Of a DNA stretch of 9,245 nucleotides, positions 1 to 6,358 are shown one piece after another. The position numbers and the translations under genes are program-made. Below the pieces are notes generated by a model that saw nothing but the letters and a program-made list of their open reading frames with translations, was not told the DNA's origin and did not search any database. This stretch comes from an uncultured Oscillospiraceae bacterium (lineage in GTDB: Bacteria; Bacillota; Clostridia; Oscillospirales; Ruminococcaceae). The stretch lies in assembly GCA_900552845.1 (NCBI GenBank), contig USBC01000063.1, forward strand, positions 1 through 9,245. The letters run 5' to 3'. Numbering within the stretch: the first letter of the stretch is position 1; every line of letters starts with the position of its first letter.

Positions 1-133
1 CCGCCCGGCGGGGCGCCGGGGCGCCCGGGTGGCCGGGGGCCCACCCCCCGCGAACCCGTCCGCTGGAGGGGTTGCCCTGCGGGCGCAACGAAGATTTTGC
101 TGAAATCTGGCAAGAGAGAAAGGGGGCGCAGCC
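1..133. other. GC-rich structured intergenic DNA at left edge
   Basis: No gene is visible here. The first 60 bases are almost pure G+C and contain back-to-back inverted repeats: GGGCGCC/GGCGCCC (11-26) and GGGTGGCC pairing with GGCCCACCC (27-46, one bulged C). A further hairpin, GTTGC/GCAAC, spans 71-89. No clear -35/-10 pair is seen before the gene at 134, so its promoter may lie upstream of the window. The tract resembles the other GC-rich intergenic segments at 863-904, 2887-2973 and 4615-4690 in composition, but it shares only short words with them, such as CCGCCCGGCG at 1-10 and 4675-4684. Confidence 0.5.
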
Positions 134-844
134 ATGCGGCGGGAGCTATGGGCAGACGGTGCAGACCTGAGCTATGAGTGGGAGAAAAAGCGGGTGAAAA
201 ACCTGAATCTGCGGGTGCATTCCGATGGGAGCATTCATGTTTCCTCAGCGGGGTGGGTGCCTGCTGCGGTGGTAGATGACTTTGTGAGGAGCCGTGTCGG
301 CATGATACAGAAAGCGCGCCGGCGTTGGCAAAACGAGCGTCCCGGGGAGGCTCTTGCGGTAGAGGACGGCGCAGTGCTGCCCTGTATGGGACGGGCGATG
401 ACGTTGGTGCTGCAAAGGGGCAGCTCAAAGCAAGCGGCGGCGCAGGGTGACCGGCTGGTGCTGACGCTGCCCGATCCGACCGACAGGAAGGCGGCGGAAC
501 ACCTTTTTGCGGGGTGGTGGCAAAAAACCTGCGAGGAGGTCTTTGCAGCGGCACTGGAGCGATGGTATCCCTGCTTTGCCCGATGGGAGATCCCGAAGCC
601 GGTGCTGCGCCACCGCCGCATGAAAAGCCGTTGGGGAAGCTGCCAGCCCGCAACAGCGGTTATTACGATGAACGAGCGACTGCTGCACGCCCCGCCGGAG
701 TGTACCGAGTACATCATGGTGCATGAACTGGCGCATCTGGTTCGGGCAGATCATTCGCCGGCATTTCATGCGGTCGTGACCGAGGTGATGCCGGATTGGC
801 GGGAACGGAAAAAGCGACTGCGGGAGGCTAGAATTCCGCTGTGA
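134..844 (+). CDS. YgjP/DUF45-family zinc metallopeptidase-like protein
   Basis: The 236-residue protein has the YgjP-like (DUF45, M48-related) architecture. An N-terminal beta-rich half starts with the typical R-x-(K/N)LRV-type strand (KNLNLRVHSDGSIHVS, residues 22-37). A middle segment follows, then the signature RMKSRWGSC (162-170) and the zinc-binding HELAHL motif (H197, E198, H201), with a third likely ligand in HSPAFH (H207/H212). The family is found in most bacteria, usually beside unrelated genes. Its cellular role is poorly defined; a nucleotide pyrophosphatase activity has been reported for E. coli YgjP, so proteolysis should not be assumed. The protein has no signal peptide or membrane segment and is probably cytosolic. 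The ATG at 134 follows an AGGGGG run (121-126) at about 7 nt. Length is normal for Firmicute members and all key residues are intact. The gene seems to stand alone, with a strong hairpin 19 bp after its stop. Confidence 0.9.
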   Translation: MRRELWADGADLSYEWEKKRVKNLNLRVHSDGSIHVSSAGWVPAAVVDDFVRSRVGMIQKARRRWQNERPGEALAVEDGAVLPCMGRAMTLVLQRGSSKQAAAQGDRLVLTLPDPTDRKAAEHLFAGWWQKTCEEVFAAALERWYPCFARWEIPKPVLRHRRMKSRWGSCQPATAVITMNERLLHAPPECTEYIMVHELAHLVRADHSPAFHAVVTEVMPDWRERKKRLREARIPL

Positions 845-862
845 GAATCGGGGAAAGCAGAC

Positions 863-904
863 GGGTCGCAGACCGCGGCGGCTTTGCCGCCGGGTCTGCG
901 ACCC
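863..904. repeat. 42-bp near-perfect inverted repeat (hairpin) without U-tract
   Basis: A 12-bp perfect outer stem, GGGTCGCAGACC (863-874) with GGTCTGCGACCC (893-904), encloses a 7-bp inner stem, CGGCGGC (876-882) with GCCGCCG (886-892), around a TTT loop. The only defect is one bulged G (875). The hairpin lies 18 bp after the metallopeptidase stop, where a terminator would be expected, but no T-run follows on either strand. It may act as an mRNA 3'-end stabiliser, a factor-assisted terminator or a dispersed palindromic repeat. Confidence 0.8.
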
Positions 905-992
905 ATACCCTGTGGCAGGCAGAAGCCGCGAAAAGACACGAAATATAGTATAAAAAGAAGAAATAGTACAATCCGTATTGGAGAAAAAGGAA

Positions 993-1322
993 ATGGCGAC
1001 GCATGAATTTGGCATAATGCAGACGAAACCGGCAATGGGACAGCGGTTTGAAGAATATGAGCCGAGGAAATACCATTGTATCCGTGTGGACGATGCGCAG
1101 ATAGAGCGGCTGCTGCCTGAGACGGAGGGACTGGAATTATACTGGCACACGGTAGACTGTGCCGGCAAGGGCCTTGCCGATACAGGCGTTACGCTGATAC
1201 CACCGGTATCACTGCCGAAGCTGCGTGAGGCAGTGACCCGGCAGGGCGACATGGCGGAGCTGGCGGCGCTGCTGCGGCGTGCCGAGCGGGAGAATAAATG
1301 GGTGATCCACTATGGGATATAA
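993..1322 (+). CDS. small conserved protein of unknown function
   Basis: The gene encodes 109 residues starting MATHEFGIMQ and ending WVIHYGI. I recognise this as the style of a small uncharacterised Firmicute family but know no function for it. The sequence is soluble, with no membrane segment or signal. Its core pairs an acidic and aromatic stretch (FEEYEPRKYHCIRVDD) with ELYWHTVD and GLADTGVTLIPP, followed by a C-terminal helical part (LPKLREAV...ALLRRAERENK) and a final strand. A slightly longer frame opens with TTG at 978, but the ATG at 993 has GGAG (980-983) 9 nt upstream and gives the natural N-terminus. Possible -10 boxes (TATAAA 949-954, TACAAT 967-972) lack a good -35, so the promoter is uncertain. 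It has its own terminator and is probably monocistronic. Confidence 0.8.
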   Translation: MATHEFGIMQTKPAMGQRFEEYEPRKYHCIRVDDAQIERLLPETEGLELYWHTVDCAGKGLADTGVTLIPPVSLPKLREAVTRQGDMAELAALLRRAERENKWVIHYGI

Positions 1323-1347
1323 AAAACCTGTCATGCAGGGATTTTTT
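1321..1347 (+). terminator. intrinsic terminator of the 109-aa gene
   Basis: CCTG (1327-1330) pairs with CAGG (1336-1339) around a small TCATG loop. A six-A run precedes the stem (1321-1326) and a six-T run follows it (1342-1347), which extends the pairing. The hairpin starts inside the TAA stop codon (1320-1322). The GC core is short, but the U-tract is good. Confidence 0.75.
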
Positions 1348-1371
1348 GCCTAAAAAAAGGGAGCGAAGTGC

Positions 1372-1392
1372 CTGCTTCAGAGGGAGAAGCAG
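1372..1392. repeat. 7-bp inverted repeat upstream of the ClC promoter
   Basis: CTGCTTC (1372-1378) and GAAGCAG (1386-1392) flank a 7-nt purine loop. It lies upstream of the promoter at 1464, so it is not part of that transcript's leader. It could be a regulator site, or chance. The rest of 1348-1463 shows no gene. Confidence 0.4.
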
Positions 1393-1463
1393 CGGCTTGA
1401 CTGCGGCTGGAGGCAGAGAAAATACAGGCGGCTGAAAAACAGAAGAAGGGAACGGAATAATCA

Positions 1464-1492
1464 TTGACACTGCCGGAGAAAGGTGCTATAAA
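1464..1492 (+). promoter_or_regulatory. sigma-A promoter of the ClC gene
   Basis: A perfect -35 TTGACA (1464-1469) is followed by a 17-bp spacer and TATAAA (1487-1492) with an extended -10 TG (1484-1485). Transcription should start near 1499, giving a leader of about 38 nt. That leader is too short for a riboswitch, so this promoter looks strong and constitutive unless a repressor binds nearby. Confidence 0.8.
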
Positions 1493-1536
1493 TAATAGGA
1501 TTTTTGAGAAATAGCAGGAGAGAAGGGCAGAATAAC

Positions 1537-2808
1537 GTGGAAAAATGGAAAAGCGCAGCGGCACATATCGGGGCGTACCCTGCTGCACTGATCAAATGGC
1601 TGGCGGTGGGCGGACTCATCGGCGGGATCGGCGGCGTGATCGGATCGCTGTTCCACATCGGAGTCAGCTATGCCACTCGCTGGCGGTCAGCACACCCGTG
1701 GGTGCTGTATCTGCTGCCGCTGTTGGGCTTGATCATCGTGGGGCTGTACCGTGTGACCGGGGTAGAGGGGAAGGACACCAACGCAGTGATCGAATCGGTG
1801 CACTTCGGCAAGAATGTGCCGGTACTGCTGGTGCCGGTGATCTTTCTTTCCACGGTACTGACCCATCTGGGCGGCGGAAGCGCCGGCCGTGAGGGAGCGG
1901 CGCTGCAGATCGGCGGCGGAATCGGTTTTGAGACCGGAAGGTTGCTGCGGCTGGGCGAAAAAGACTTGCCGTTGGCGACGCTGTGCGGCATGAGCGCAGT
2001 ATTCTCTGCGCTGTTCGGCACGCCGCTGACCGCAACGGTATTCGCCATGGAGGTCATCAGCGTTGGAGTATTCTACTATGCCGGACTGGTTCCGTGCCTG
2101 ACGGCTTCACTGGTGGGTTATCTGGTAAGCCTGCTGATGGGTGTGCCGCCCACCCGCTTTACGGTAGCCGCCCCGCTTCCGGAGGCTTGCACCATGCTGC
2201 CGGTGCTTGTTTTAGCCATTGGTTGCGCACTGGTAAGCATTCTGTTCTGCCGCGGGTTGCGGGAAACAGGGCGCATGGCGGCACGGCTGCTGCCGAACCC
2301 CTATTGGCGGGCAGCGATCGGCGGTGCACTGATCATCGGGCTGACGCTGCTGGCGGGCAGCACTGACTACAACGGTGCCGGCATGGAGCTGGTAGAGCGT
2401 GCCGTAAGCGGCGAGGCAAATGCATGGGCATGGCTTTTGAAGCTGCTGTTTACCGCTGTGACCATTGGCTTTGGCTTTAAGGGCGGTGAGGTGGTACCCT
2501 CGTTCTTTGTAGGCGCCTGCTTCGGGTGCGTGCTTGGCGGACTGCTGGGGCTGCCGGCGGGCTTCGGTGCCGCCATTGGGCTGGTGGCAGTGTTCTGCGG
2601 GGTGGTAAACTGCCCCTTCGCCTCCATTTTTTTGAGCATTGAGCTGTTTGGCGCAGGTGGGCTTTTGTATTTTGCGGTGGCGTGTGCCGTCAGCTATCTG
2701 CTTTCCGGCTACTGCGGACTTTACAGCAGCCAAACGATCCTTTATTCCAAGATGCGGGCGGAATTTATCAATATCCATACCAACGAAAATGAGGAGCATC
2801 ACGGGTAA
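1537..2808 (+). CDS. ClC-family anion transporter, CLC-F (fluoride/H+ antiporter)-like
   Basis: The protein has 423 residues made of repeated hydrophobic segments in the ClC fold, with no C-terminal CBS domains. The selectivity loop GGGSAGREGAALQIGG spans residues 112-127, with gating glutamate E119. The usual GREGP proline is replaced by alanine. The motif that is GxFxP in chloride ClCs reads KGGEVVP (315-321). The helix-C loop that is GSGIP in chloride ClCs reads GKDTNAV (78-84). As I recall the family, THL-GGSAGREG and KGGEV-P are typical of the fluoride-exporting CLC-F branch, which protects cells from F-. The YSSQ near the C-terminus matches the conserved tyrosine region. The GTG start at 1537 has AGGAGAGAAGGG (1516-1527) upstream with about 9 nt spacing; the longer frame from TTG 1504 would begin before the ribosome binding site. 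No fluoride riboswitch was found upstream, so the substrate stays an inference. A chloride or other anion transporter is the alternative. Confidence 0.85.
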   Translation: MEKWKSAAAHIGAYPAALIKWLAVGGLIGGIGGVIGSLFHIGVSYATRWRSAHPWVLYLLPLLGLIIVGLYRVTGVEGKDTNAVIESVHFGKNVPVLLVPVIFLSTVLTHLGGGSAGREGAALQIGGGIGFETGRLLRLGEKDLPLATLCGMSAVFSALFGTPLTATVFAMEVISVGVFYYAGLVPCLTASLVGYLVSLLMGVPPTRFTVAAPLPEACTMLPVLVLAIGCALVSILFCRGLRETGRMAARLLPNPYWRAAIGGALIIGLTLLAGSTDYNGAGMELVERAVSGEANAWAWLLKLLFTAVTIGFGFKGGEVVPSFFVGACFGCVLGGLLGLPAGFGAAIGLVAVFCGVVNCPFASIFLSIELFGAGGLLYFAVACAVSYLLSGYCGLYSSQTILYSKMRAEFINIHTNENEEHHG

Positions 2809-2811
2809 GAG

Positions 2812-2859
2812 AATCCCTCCCTCTGCCATATGAGAGATATGGCGGGGGAGGGGATTTTT
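2812..2859 (+). terminator. intrinsic terminator of the ClC gene
   Basis: A two-part hairpin starts 4 nt after the ClC stop. AATCCCTCC (2812-2820) pairs with GGAGGGGATT (2847-2856, one bulged G). Inside it, GCCATAT (2825-2831) pairs with ATATGGC (2837-2843). A TTTTT run (2855-2859), then TGCTTTT, completes a strong Rho-independent terminator. Confidence 0.9.
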
Positions 2860-2886
2860 GTGCTTTTAAGGGAGAGTGCGGGGGAG

Positions 2887-2973
2887 TGCGGCGCGGAGCG
2901 CTCCGGCGCAACCGGAGCCGTCGGGCACCGCCCGACGAAGCCCCACCGTGAGGTGCGGCGGCTCCGCGCCGCA
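2887..2973. repeat. 87-bp cloverleaf-forming GC-rich element
   Basis: A 13-bp perfect outer stem, TGCGGCGCGGAGC (2887-2899) with GCTCCGCGCCGCA (2961-2973), closes three adjacent arms. Arm 1 is GCTCCGG/CCGGAGC (2900-2906/2912-2918). Arm 2 is CGTCGGGC/GCCCGACG (2919-2926/2930-2937). Arm 3 is GCCCCACC/GGTGCGGC (2940-2947/2952-2959, one C-C mismatch) with a GTGA tetraloop. Only A2938, A2939 and G2960 are unpaired at the junction. It is not a tRNA: the arm and loop sizes and the conserved bases do not fit. It lies between the ClC terminator and the next promoter, so it may be dispersed structured DNA (REP- or MITE-like) or an uncharacterised small RNA. No copy number can be judged from one window. 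Confidence 0.7.
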
Positions 2974-3034
2974 GGTACTGCAGCAGGCAGAGACCGGCGG
3001 AGAAAACGGACGGAAAACCGGCGGTACGGTCATC

Positions 3035-3063
3035 TTGCGAAGGAACGGGGGGTGTGGTATCAT
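3035..3063 (+). promoter_or_regulatory. promoter of the TtcA-family gene
   Basis: TTGCGA (3035-3040), a 17-bp spacer and TATCAT (3058-3063) with extended -10 TG (3055-3056) form a good sigma-A promoter. The predicted start near 3070 lies after the upstream in-frame ATG at 3067. This supports translation from 3109. Confidence 0.65.
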
Positions 3064-3108
3064 AGAATGGCAGAAAACCACAGCACCAATGCCAAGGGGG
3101 ACAGCAGA

Positions 3109-3963
3109 ATGGCGAAGGAATTGACCGCCGGAGAACTGGCGGAGCGCAGCCTGATCACCAAATACCGCAAGACGATCTGGAACCGGCTTATCGGGGGCTG
3201 CAAGGATTACGAGCTGATCCAGCCGAACGACCGCATTGCCGTCTGCATCAGCGGCGGCAAAGACAGTATGCTGCTGGCAAAATGTATGCAGCATTTGCAG
3301 AAATACAGCGATTTTCCCTTTGAAGTGGAATATCTGGTGATGGACCCCGGATACAGCCCGCCCAACCGGGAACTGATCGAGCAGAATGCCCGCACATTGG
3401 AGCTGCCGATCCGCATCTTTGAAAGCCCCATCTTTGGGGTAGTGGACGAGGTGGAGGGCGGCTCGCCCTGCTACCTGTGCGCACGCATGCGGCGCGGCTA
3501 TCTGTACAAGGAGGCGCAGGCACTGGGCTGCAACAAGATCGCACTGGGGCACCATTTTAATGATGTGATAGAGACAACGCTGATGAGCATGCTGTACGGC
3601 GCTGAGATCAAAACGATGCTGCCCAAGCTGCACAGCACCAATTTTGCGGGTATGGAGCTGATCCGCCCGCTGTATTTGGTGCGGGAGGAGGACATCATCA
3701 GCTGGGGTCAATATAACCATCTGCGTTTTTTGCAGTGCGCCTGCCGCTTTACCGAACGGACGGAATCCCATGAAGAGGACAGCGCTCGCCGGGAGATGAA
3801 GCAGCTGATCGCCGAGATGAAGCGGCATAATAAAAATGTGGATATCAATATTTTCCGCAGCATGCACAATGTAAACCTTGCTACAGCGGTGGGCTATCGG
3901 CTGGGCGATGACGACGAGCTGCACAGCTTTTTGGAGAAATACAACGAAAAAGAGAAAATGTAA
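3109..3963 (+). CDS. TtcA-family tRNA 2-thiocytidine / PP-loop thiolation enzyme
   Basis: The 284-residue protein is an N-type PP-loop ATPase. SGGKDS (residues 48-53) binds ATP and would adenylate the target base. The cysteine pair CYLC (C121, C124) sits in CYLCARMRRGYLY, and a third cysteine lies in LQCACRF (C210 or C212). In TtcA, two paired cysteines and one distal cysteine hold the [4Fe-4S] cluster needed for 2-thiolation of cytidine 32 in tRNA. GHHFNDVIETTLMSMLYG is also family-typical. The open frame extends upstream to 2830, but that stretch crosses a terminator, the cloverleaf and a promoter. The ATG at 3109 has AAGGGGG (3094-3100) 8 nt upstream and matches the usual family length. 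The enzyme is cytosolic and monocistronic. A related thiolase with another tRNA target is possible, because many Clostridial homologues are annotated only to family level. Confidence 0.9.
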   Translation: MAKELTAGELAERSLITKYRKTIWNRLIGGCKDYELIQPNDRIAVCISGGKDSMLLAKCMQHLQKYSDFPFEVEYLVMDPGYSPPNRELIEQNARTLELPIRIFESPIFGVVDEVEGGSPCYLCARMRRGYLYKEAQALGCNKIALGHHFNDVIETTLMSMLYGAEIKTMLPKLHSTNFAGMELIRPLYLVREEDIISWGQYNHLRFLQCACRFTERTESHEEDSARREMKQLIAEMKRHNKNVDINIFRSMHNVNLATAVGYRLGDDDELHSFLEKYNEKEKM

Positions 3964-3995
3964 ACTCTTGTTGCGGAAATGGGAAGCAGGCGCGG

Positions 3996-4043
3996 TGGAC
4001 ACGACTGATGAGCGTTTGATAGGATAAGGGCATCAATCAAACG
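3996..4043 (+). promoter_or_regulatory. candidate promoter and operator of the XRE regulator
   Basis: TGGACA (3996-4001) with an 18-bp spacer and TAGGAT (4020-4025) is a plausible promoter. The -10 is overlapped by an 8-bp inverted repeat, CGTTTGAT (4013-4020) and ATCAAACG (4036-4043), whose half-sites are 23 bp apart start to start. The second half abuts the ribosome binding site of the downstream XRE gene. This placement suits autorepression by that regulator, but binding is inferred. Confidence 0.45.
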
Positions 4044-4056
4044 GAGGTACTTTATA

Positions 4057-4587
4057 ATGAGGCTATCGGAGAAAATCGTGCAGCTGAGAAAAGAACAGGG
4101 GCTTTCCCAAGAGGAACTGGCGGAGCGGCTGGGGCTGTCTCGGCAGGCGGTTTCCCGCTGGGAGAGCAGCACGGCGCTGCCCGATGCCGGAAATCTGCTG
4201 CAGCTCAGCCGGCTTTTTGATGTGACGGCGGATTACCTGCTGGACGAGGAACGGGAAAGCCCCGAGGCGCCGACCGTCGCCAATGCCGCGAAGCCTCACC
4301 GGACAAATGGCAGACTTATCGCCGGCGGTGCGATGGCAATGTTGGGCTTTTGGGGGAATGTGATCATCTATATAGCTTCCCGGTTTGTGGAGGTGATGAT
4401 CCCCCGCAAGGTGTGGAGCACCGACCACAGCACTTGGCAATACTGGTGGAACAGCAATGTGACCGGACATAGCTGGAAGTTCTTTGTGCAGAAATATGAT
4501 CTGGAATGGATCGTTGCAGTGCTGACGGCACTGCTCATTGCGGGGCTGGTGCTGTTAGTACGGGAACGGAAAAAGAAGCAACAGTAA
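4057..4587 (+). CDS. membrane-anchored XRE-family transcriptional regulator
   Basis: The 176-residue protein starts with a Cro/C1-type HTH (about residues 1-62). The recognition helices lie in SQEELAERLGLSRQAVSRWE (17-36), and the family-typical LFDVTADYLLDE (53-64) follows. A linker leads to two predicted membrane segments, 87-109 (LIAGGAMAMLGFWGNVIIYI) and 150-168. Between them is a Trp-rich loop of about 40 residues that should face outside, and the tail RERKKKQQ is basic. This HTH-plus-two-TM layout is common in Firmicutes, where such proteins are thought to couple membrane or envelope state to transcription; the signal here is unknown. The ATG at 4057 has GGAGG (4043-4047) with 9 nt spacing. 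No terminator with a T-tract follows. The neighbouring genes give no clear target, so the inverted repeat in front of it is the best candidate site. Confidence 0.88.
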   Translation: MRLSEKIVQLRKEQGLSQEELAERLGLSRQAVSRWESSTALPDAGNLLQLSRLFDVTADYLLDEERESPEAPTVANAAKPHRTNGRLIAGGAMAMLGFWGNVIIYIASRFVEVMIPRKVWSTDHSTWQYWWNSNVTGHSWKFFVQKYDLEWIVAVLTALLIAGLVLLVRERKKKQQ

Positions 4588-4791
4588 AAATTGGCGACTG
4601 CGATGGGGCAGCCGCCCCCGGCCCCCCGGGGCTTAGCCCCCCCCCGCGGGAGCAGACCCCCGCACCCCCTCCCCCCGCCCGGCGTGCCGCCGGCGGGTCA
4701 TTCCCCAAGCACGAGCCAGCGTGAACCAGAAAACAGATTTGCGTTGCGAGAAAGCCAAAGGCAGAAGCGGAAAGCAAAAAGGAGGAGAATC
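4588..4791. other. C-tract-rich intergenic region, no gene
   Basis: Six C-runs of 5-9 bases (4615-4619, 4622-4627, 4637-4645, 4657-4661, 4665-4669, 4671-4676) make the - strand G-quadruplex prone. A small hairpin, GGGGC-TTA-GCCCC (4628-4640), and a GC palindrome around CCGCCGGCGG near 4688 are also present. The open frame across this stretch would encode a Pro/Arg-rich low-complexity peptide and is not believable coding. The part from 4705 to 4791 is purine-rich and ends in the next gene's ribosome binding site; I see no promoter in it. Confidence 0.6.
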
Positions 4792-6303
4792 ATGACCTAT
4801 GCGGAATTTGCGAAAATGCAGATAGATTTGGGAGCGCTGGGGGCAGAGGGCGGCAGGAATGCCGTGCGCTACATCTGCACACCCAAGGGTGCAAACATCT
4901 TCGGCTGGGCGGGGGTGGACGGGATCCACTTCTGTACGGTGAAGGGGTGCGGGGAGACGGTATTTTCCGTCAGCCCCATGAATATGGGGCAGGACTGCGT
5001 GCAGCCCCTCGCACGGGATACGGGCGACTTTTTGCGGCTGCTGCTTGCCTGCGGAGATACCGCCGCGTTGGAGCAGGCGTGGATGTGGACGGAAGAACAG
5101 TTTAAGGACTTCCTGCGGGAAAACCCGCCGACCGAGGAACAGCGGACAGTCATGCGGGAGATCGAGGAAAAGTGCGGGTTGACCCCGATGGAGCGCCCGT
5201 GGCAATACCTGAAAGAAGTGCGGGCGGAGACCGATTGCTCCATGCTGCGTTTTGATAAGGAATATGAGGAGCTGCTGCATCCGGCGGTGGAAACGCCGCG
5301 GGAATGGGCAGTTTATTATGAGTGCGGGTTTGGCGGGAAGCGCCCCCGGCGGCGCCCCGGCGGGGAAGTGGTATTGGGGAAAACATTTACATGGGGCGGC
5401 GAGGAATGGCTGGTCCCGGCGATGTACTGCTGCAGCGAGGGGTTGGTGCTGGATCTTTTGAAAAAGGTGCCGGTGGAGACGCTGCGCCGCTTTGCCGAAA
5501 AGTGGGGAATGGACGAAAACGGTGCGCCGCAGCGGGAGCTGACTGCGGAGGAGCAGGACGAATTAGAAGCCGAGAACCCGATGGAGGAACATTTCCGCAC
5601 AAAGGTAACGGTAAATGGCAGAGAACTGCAGGTAAGCACCGGCTACGGGAGGATATACTGGTACCTCGATGACGGCTGCCGAGAGGGAGAAGCCGACGGC
5701 GTGCTGACGCACTACGGCTTGCCGCGGGACTGCGGCTGGGTCATCTGGCGGCTGTGCTGCCCGTGGGATGGCAAAAGGCTGACCCCCGAAACGCTGGAGC
5801 TGACGCTGATGGCGGAAAAGACAGCACGGGCGGGCGCTACCTTTACGGCGGAAGCGGGAAAAGAGGTGCCGCTGACCGACCCGCGCACGGGGCTGCCCCA
5901 CATACTGCGGGTGATTTCCTTGAAGCAGGAAACGATGGAGCAGAACAGCCTGTTGGCAAGGGGCATGGTCTACCCACGGAAGTACACAGAGCTGCGCTAT
6001 ACGCTGGAGCCGCCGCTGCCGGCAGGGGACTTTACCGTGCAGGACGCCACGCCAAACGATGAGGTGCACTTTAGCTCTGCGGAGGACGGGGTTTCAATGG
6101 AGGGCAGCGCCTGCATCGGCATCATCGGTGGGGCAGACGGCCCGACAGCGGTTTTTGTCACGACGAAGGAAAAGGGCAAAGCCGCCGACGAGGTGCGGAC
6201 GGCATATTCATCACTGCGATATGAACCGGCAAAAACGGTGACATGGCGGATCCGTTTTATGGAGCGCCCCAAGGAGGATATAACGGTGACACTGCTGCCG
6301 TAA
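4792..6303 (+). CDS. uncharacterised 503-aa protein with a GGADGPT motif
   Basis: I do not recognise a function. The ATG at 4792 follows GGAGGAG (4781-4787); the in-frame extension back to 4591 is Pro-rich, low-complexity and rejected. The protein is acidic, soluble, and has no signal peptide or membrane segment. Residues 1-150 look alpha/beta (YAEFAKMQIDLGALG...). A central WVIW/EEWLVPAMYCCSEGLVLDLL region (from about 200) precedes a beta-rich C-terminal part. The C-terminal part has LTDPRTGLPHILRVISL, then YPRKYTELRYTLEPPLPAGDF, then CIGIIGGADGPTAVFV (441-456, D449). The last motif closely resembles the conserved Asp-containing segment of the membrane beta subunits of Na+-pumping decarboxylases (OadB/GcdB), but nothing else here resembles those proteins. 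I believe similar motif-bearing unknown proteins occur in other Clostridia. It is a single gene with a terminator-like hairpin after it. Confidence 0.8.
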   Translation: MTYAEFAKMQIDLGALGAEGGRNAVRYICTPKGANIFGWAGVDGIHFCTVKGCGETVFSVSPMNMGQDCVQPLARDTGDFLRLLLACGDTAALEQAWMWTEEQFKDFLRENPPTEEQRTVMREIEEKCGLTPMERPWQYLKEVRAETDCSMLRFDKEYEELLHPAVETPREWAVYYECGFGGKRPRRRPGGEVVLGKTFTWGGEEWLVPAMYCCSEGLVLDLLKKVPVETLRRFAEKWGMDENGAPQRELTAEEQDELEAENPMEEHFRTKVTVNGRELQVSTGYGRIYWYLDDGCREGEADGVLTHYGLPRDCGWVIWRLCCPWDGKRLTPETLELTLMAEKTARAGATFTAEAGKEVPLTDPRTGLPHILRVISLKQETMEQNSLLARGMVYPRKYTELRYTLEPPLPAGDFTVQDATPNDEVHFSSAEDGVSMEGSACIGIIGGADGPTAVFVTTKEKGKAADEVRTAYSSLRYEPAKTVTWRIRFMERPKEDITVTLLP

Positions 6304-6324
6304 ACAAAACAGCATACCGGAAGA

Positions 6325-6358
6325 TCGGCACAGCTCCGTGGGGCTGCGCCGAACTTTT
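6325..6358 (+). terminator. probable intrinsic terminator of the 503-aa gene
   Basis: TCGGC-A-CAGC (6325-6334) pairs with GCTG-C-GCCGA (6343-6352), with one A-C mismatch. The loop is 8 nt, and AC then TTTT (6355-6358) follows 22 bp after the stop. The U-tract is short, so efficiency is uncertain. The stretch 6359-6540 is A-rich and holds no convincing gene. Confidence 0.6.

Noticed and set aside
1..60. Second copy of the 4615-4690 C-rich element at the left edge
   Set aside because: Only the 10-mer CCGCCCGGCG and overall composition are shared, which is too little in such GC-rich DNA.
425..1252. 275-aa open frame on -
   Set aside because: It runs antisense through two + genes and the 863-904 hairpin, with no recognisable domain.
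1348..1536. Fluoride riboswitch upstream of the CLC-F-like gene
   Set aside because: I looked for the crcB-motif core (GATG ... TGATGGC) and did not see it; the promoter leaves only about 38 nt of leader.
2887..2973. tRNA gene
   Set aside because: Despite the cloverleaf shape, there is no 7-bp acceptor/CCA end, no anticodon-type 7-nt loop and no T-loop signature.
2830..3108. N-terminal extension of the TtcA-family gene (open frame from 2830, also ATG at 3067)
   Set aside because: It crosses the ClC terminator, the cloverleaf and the predicted promoter. The ATG at 3109 has the good ribosome binding site and gives the family length.
4591..4791. N-terminal extension of the 503-aa protein
   Set aside because: The translation is Pro/Arg low-complexity from C-tracts; GGAGGAG and ATG at 4792 are clearly better.
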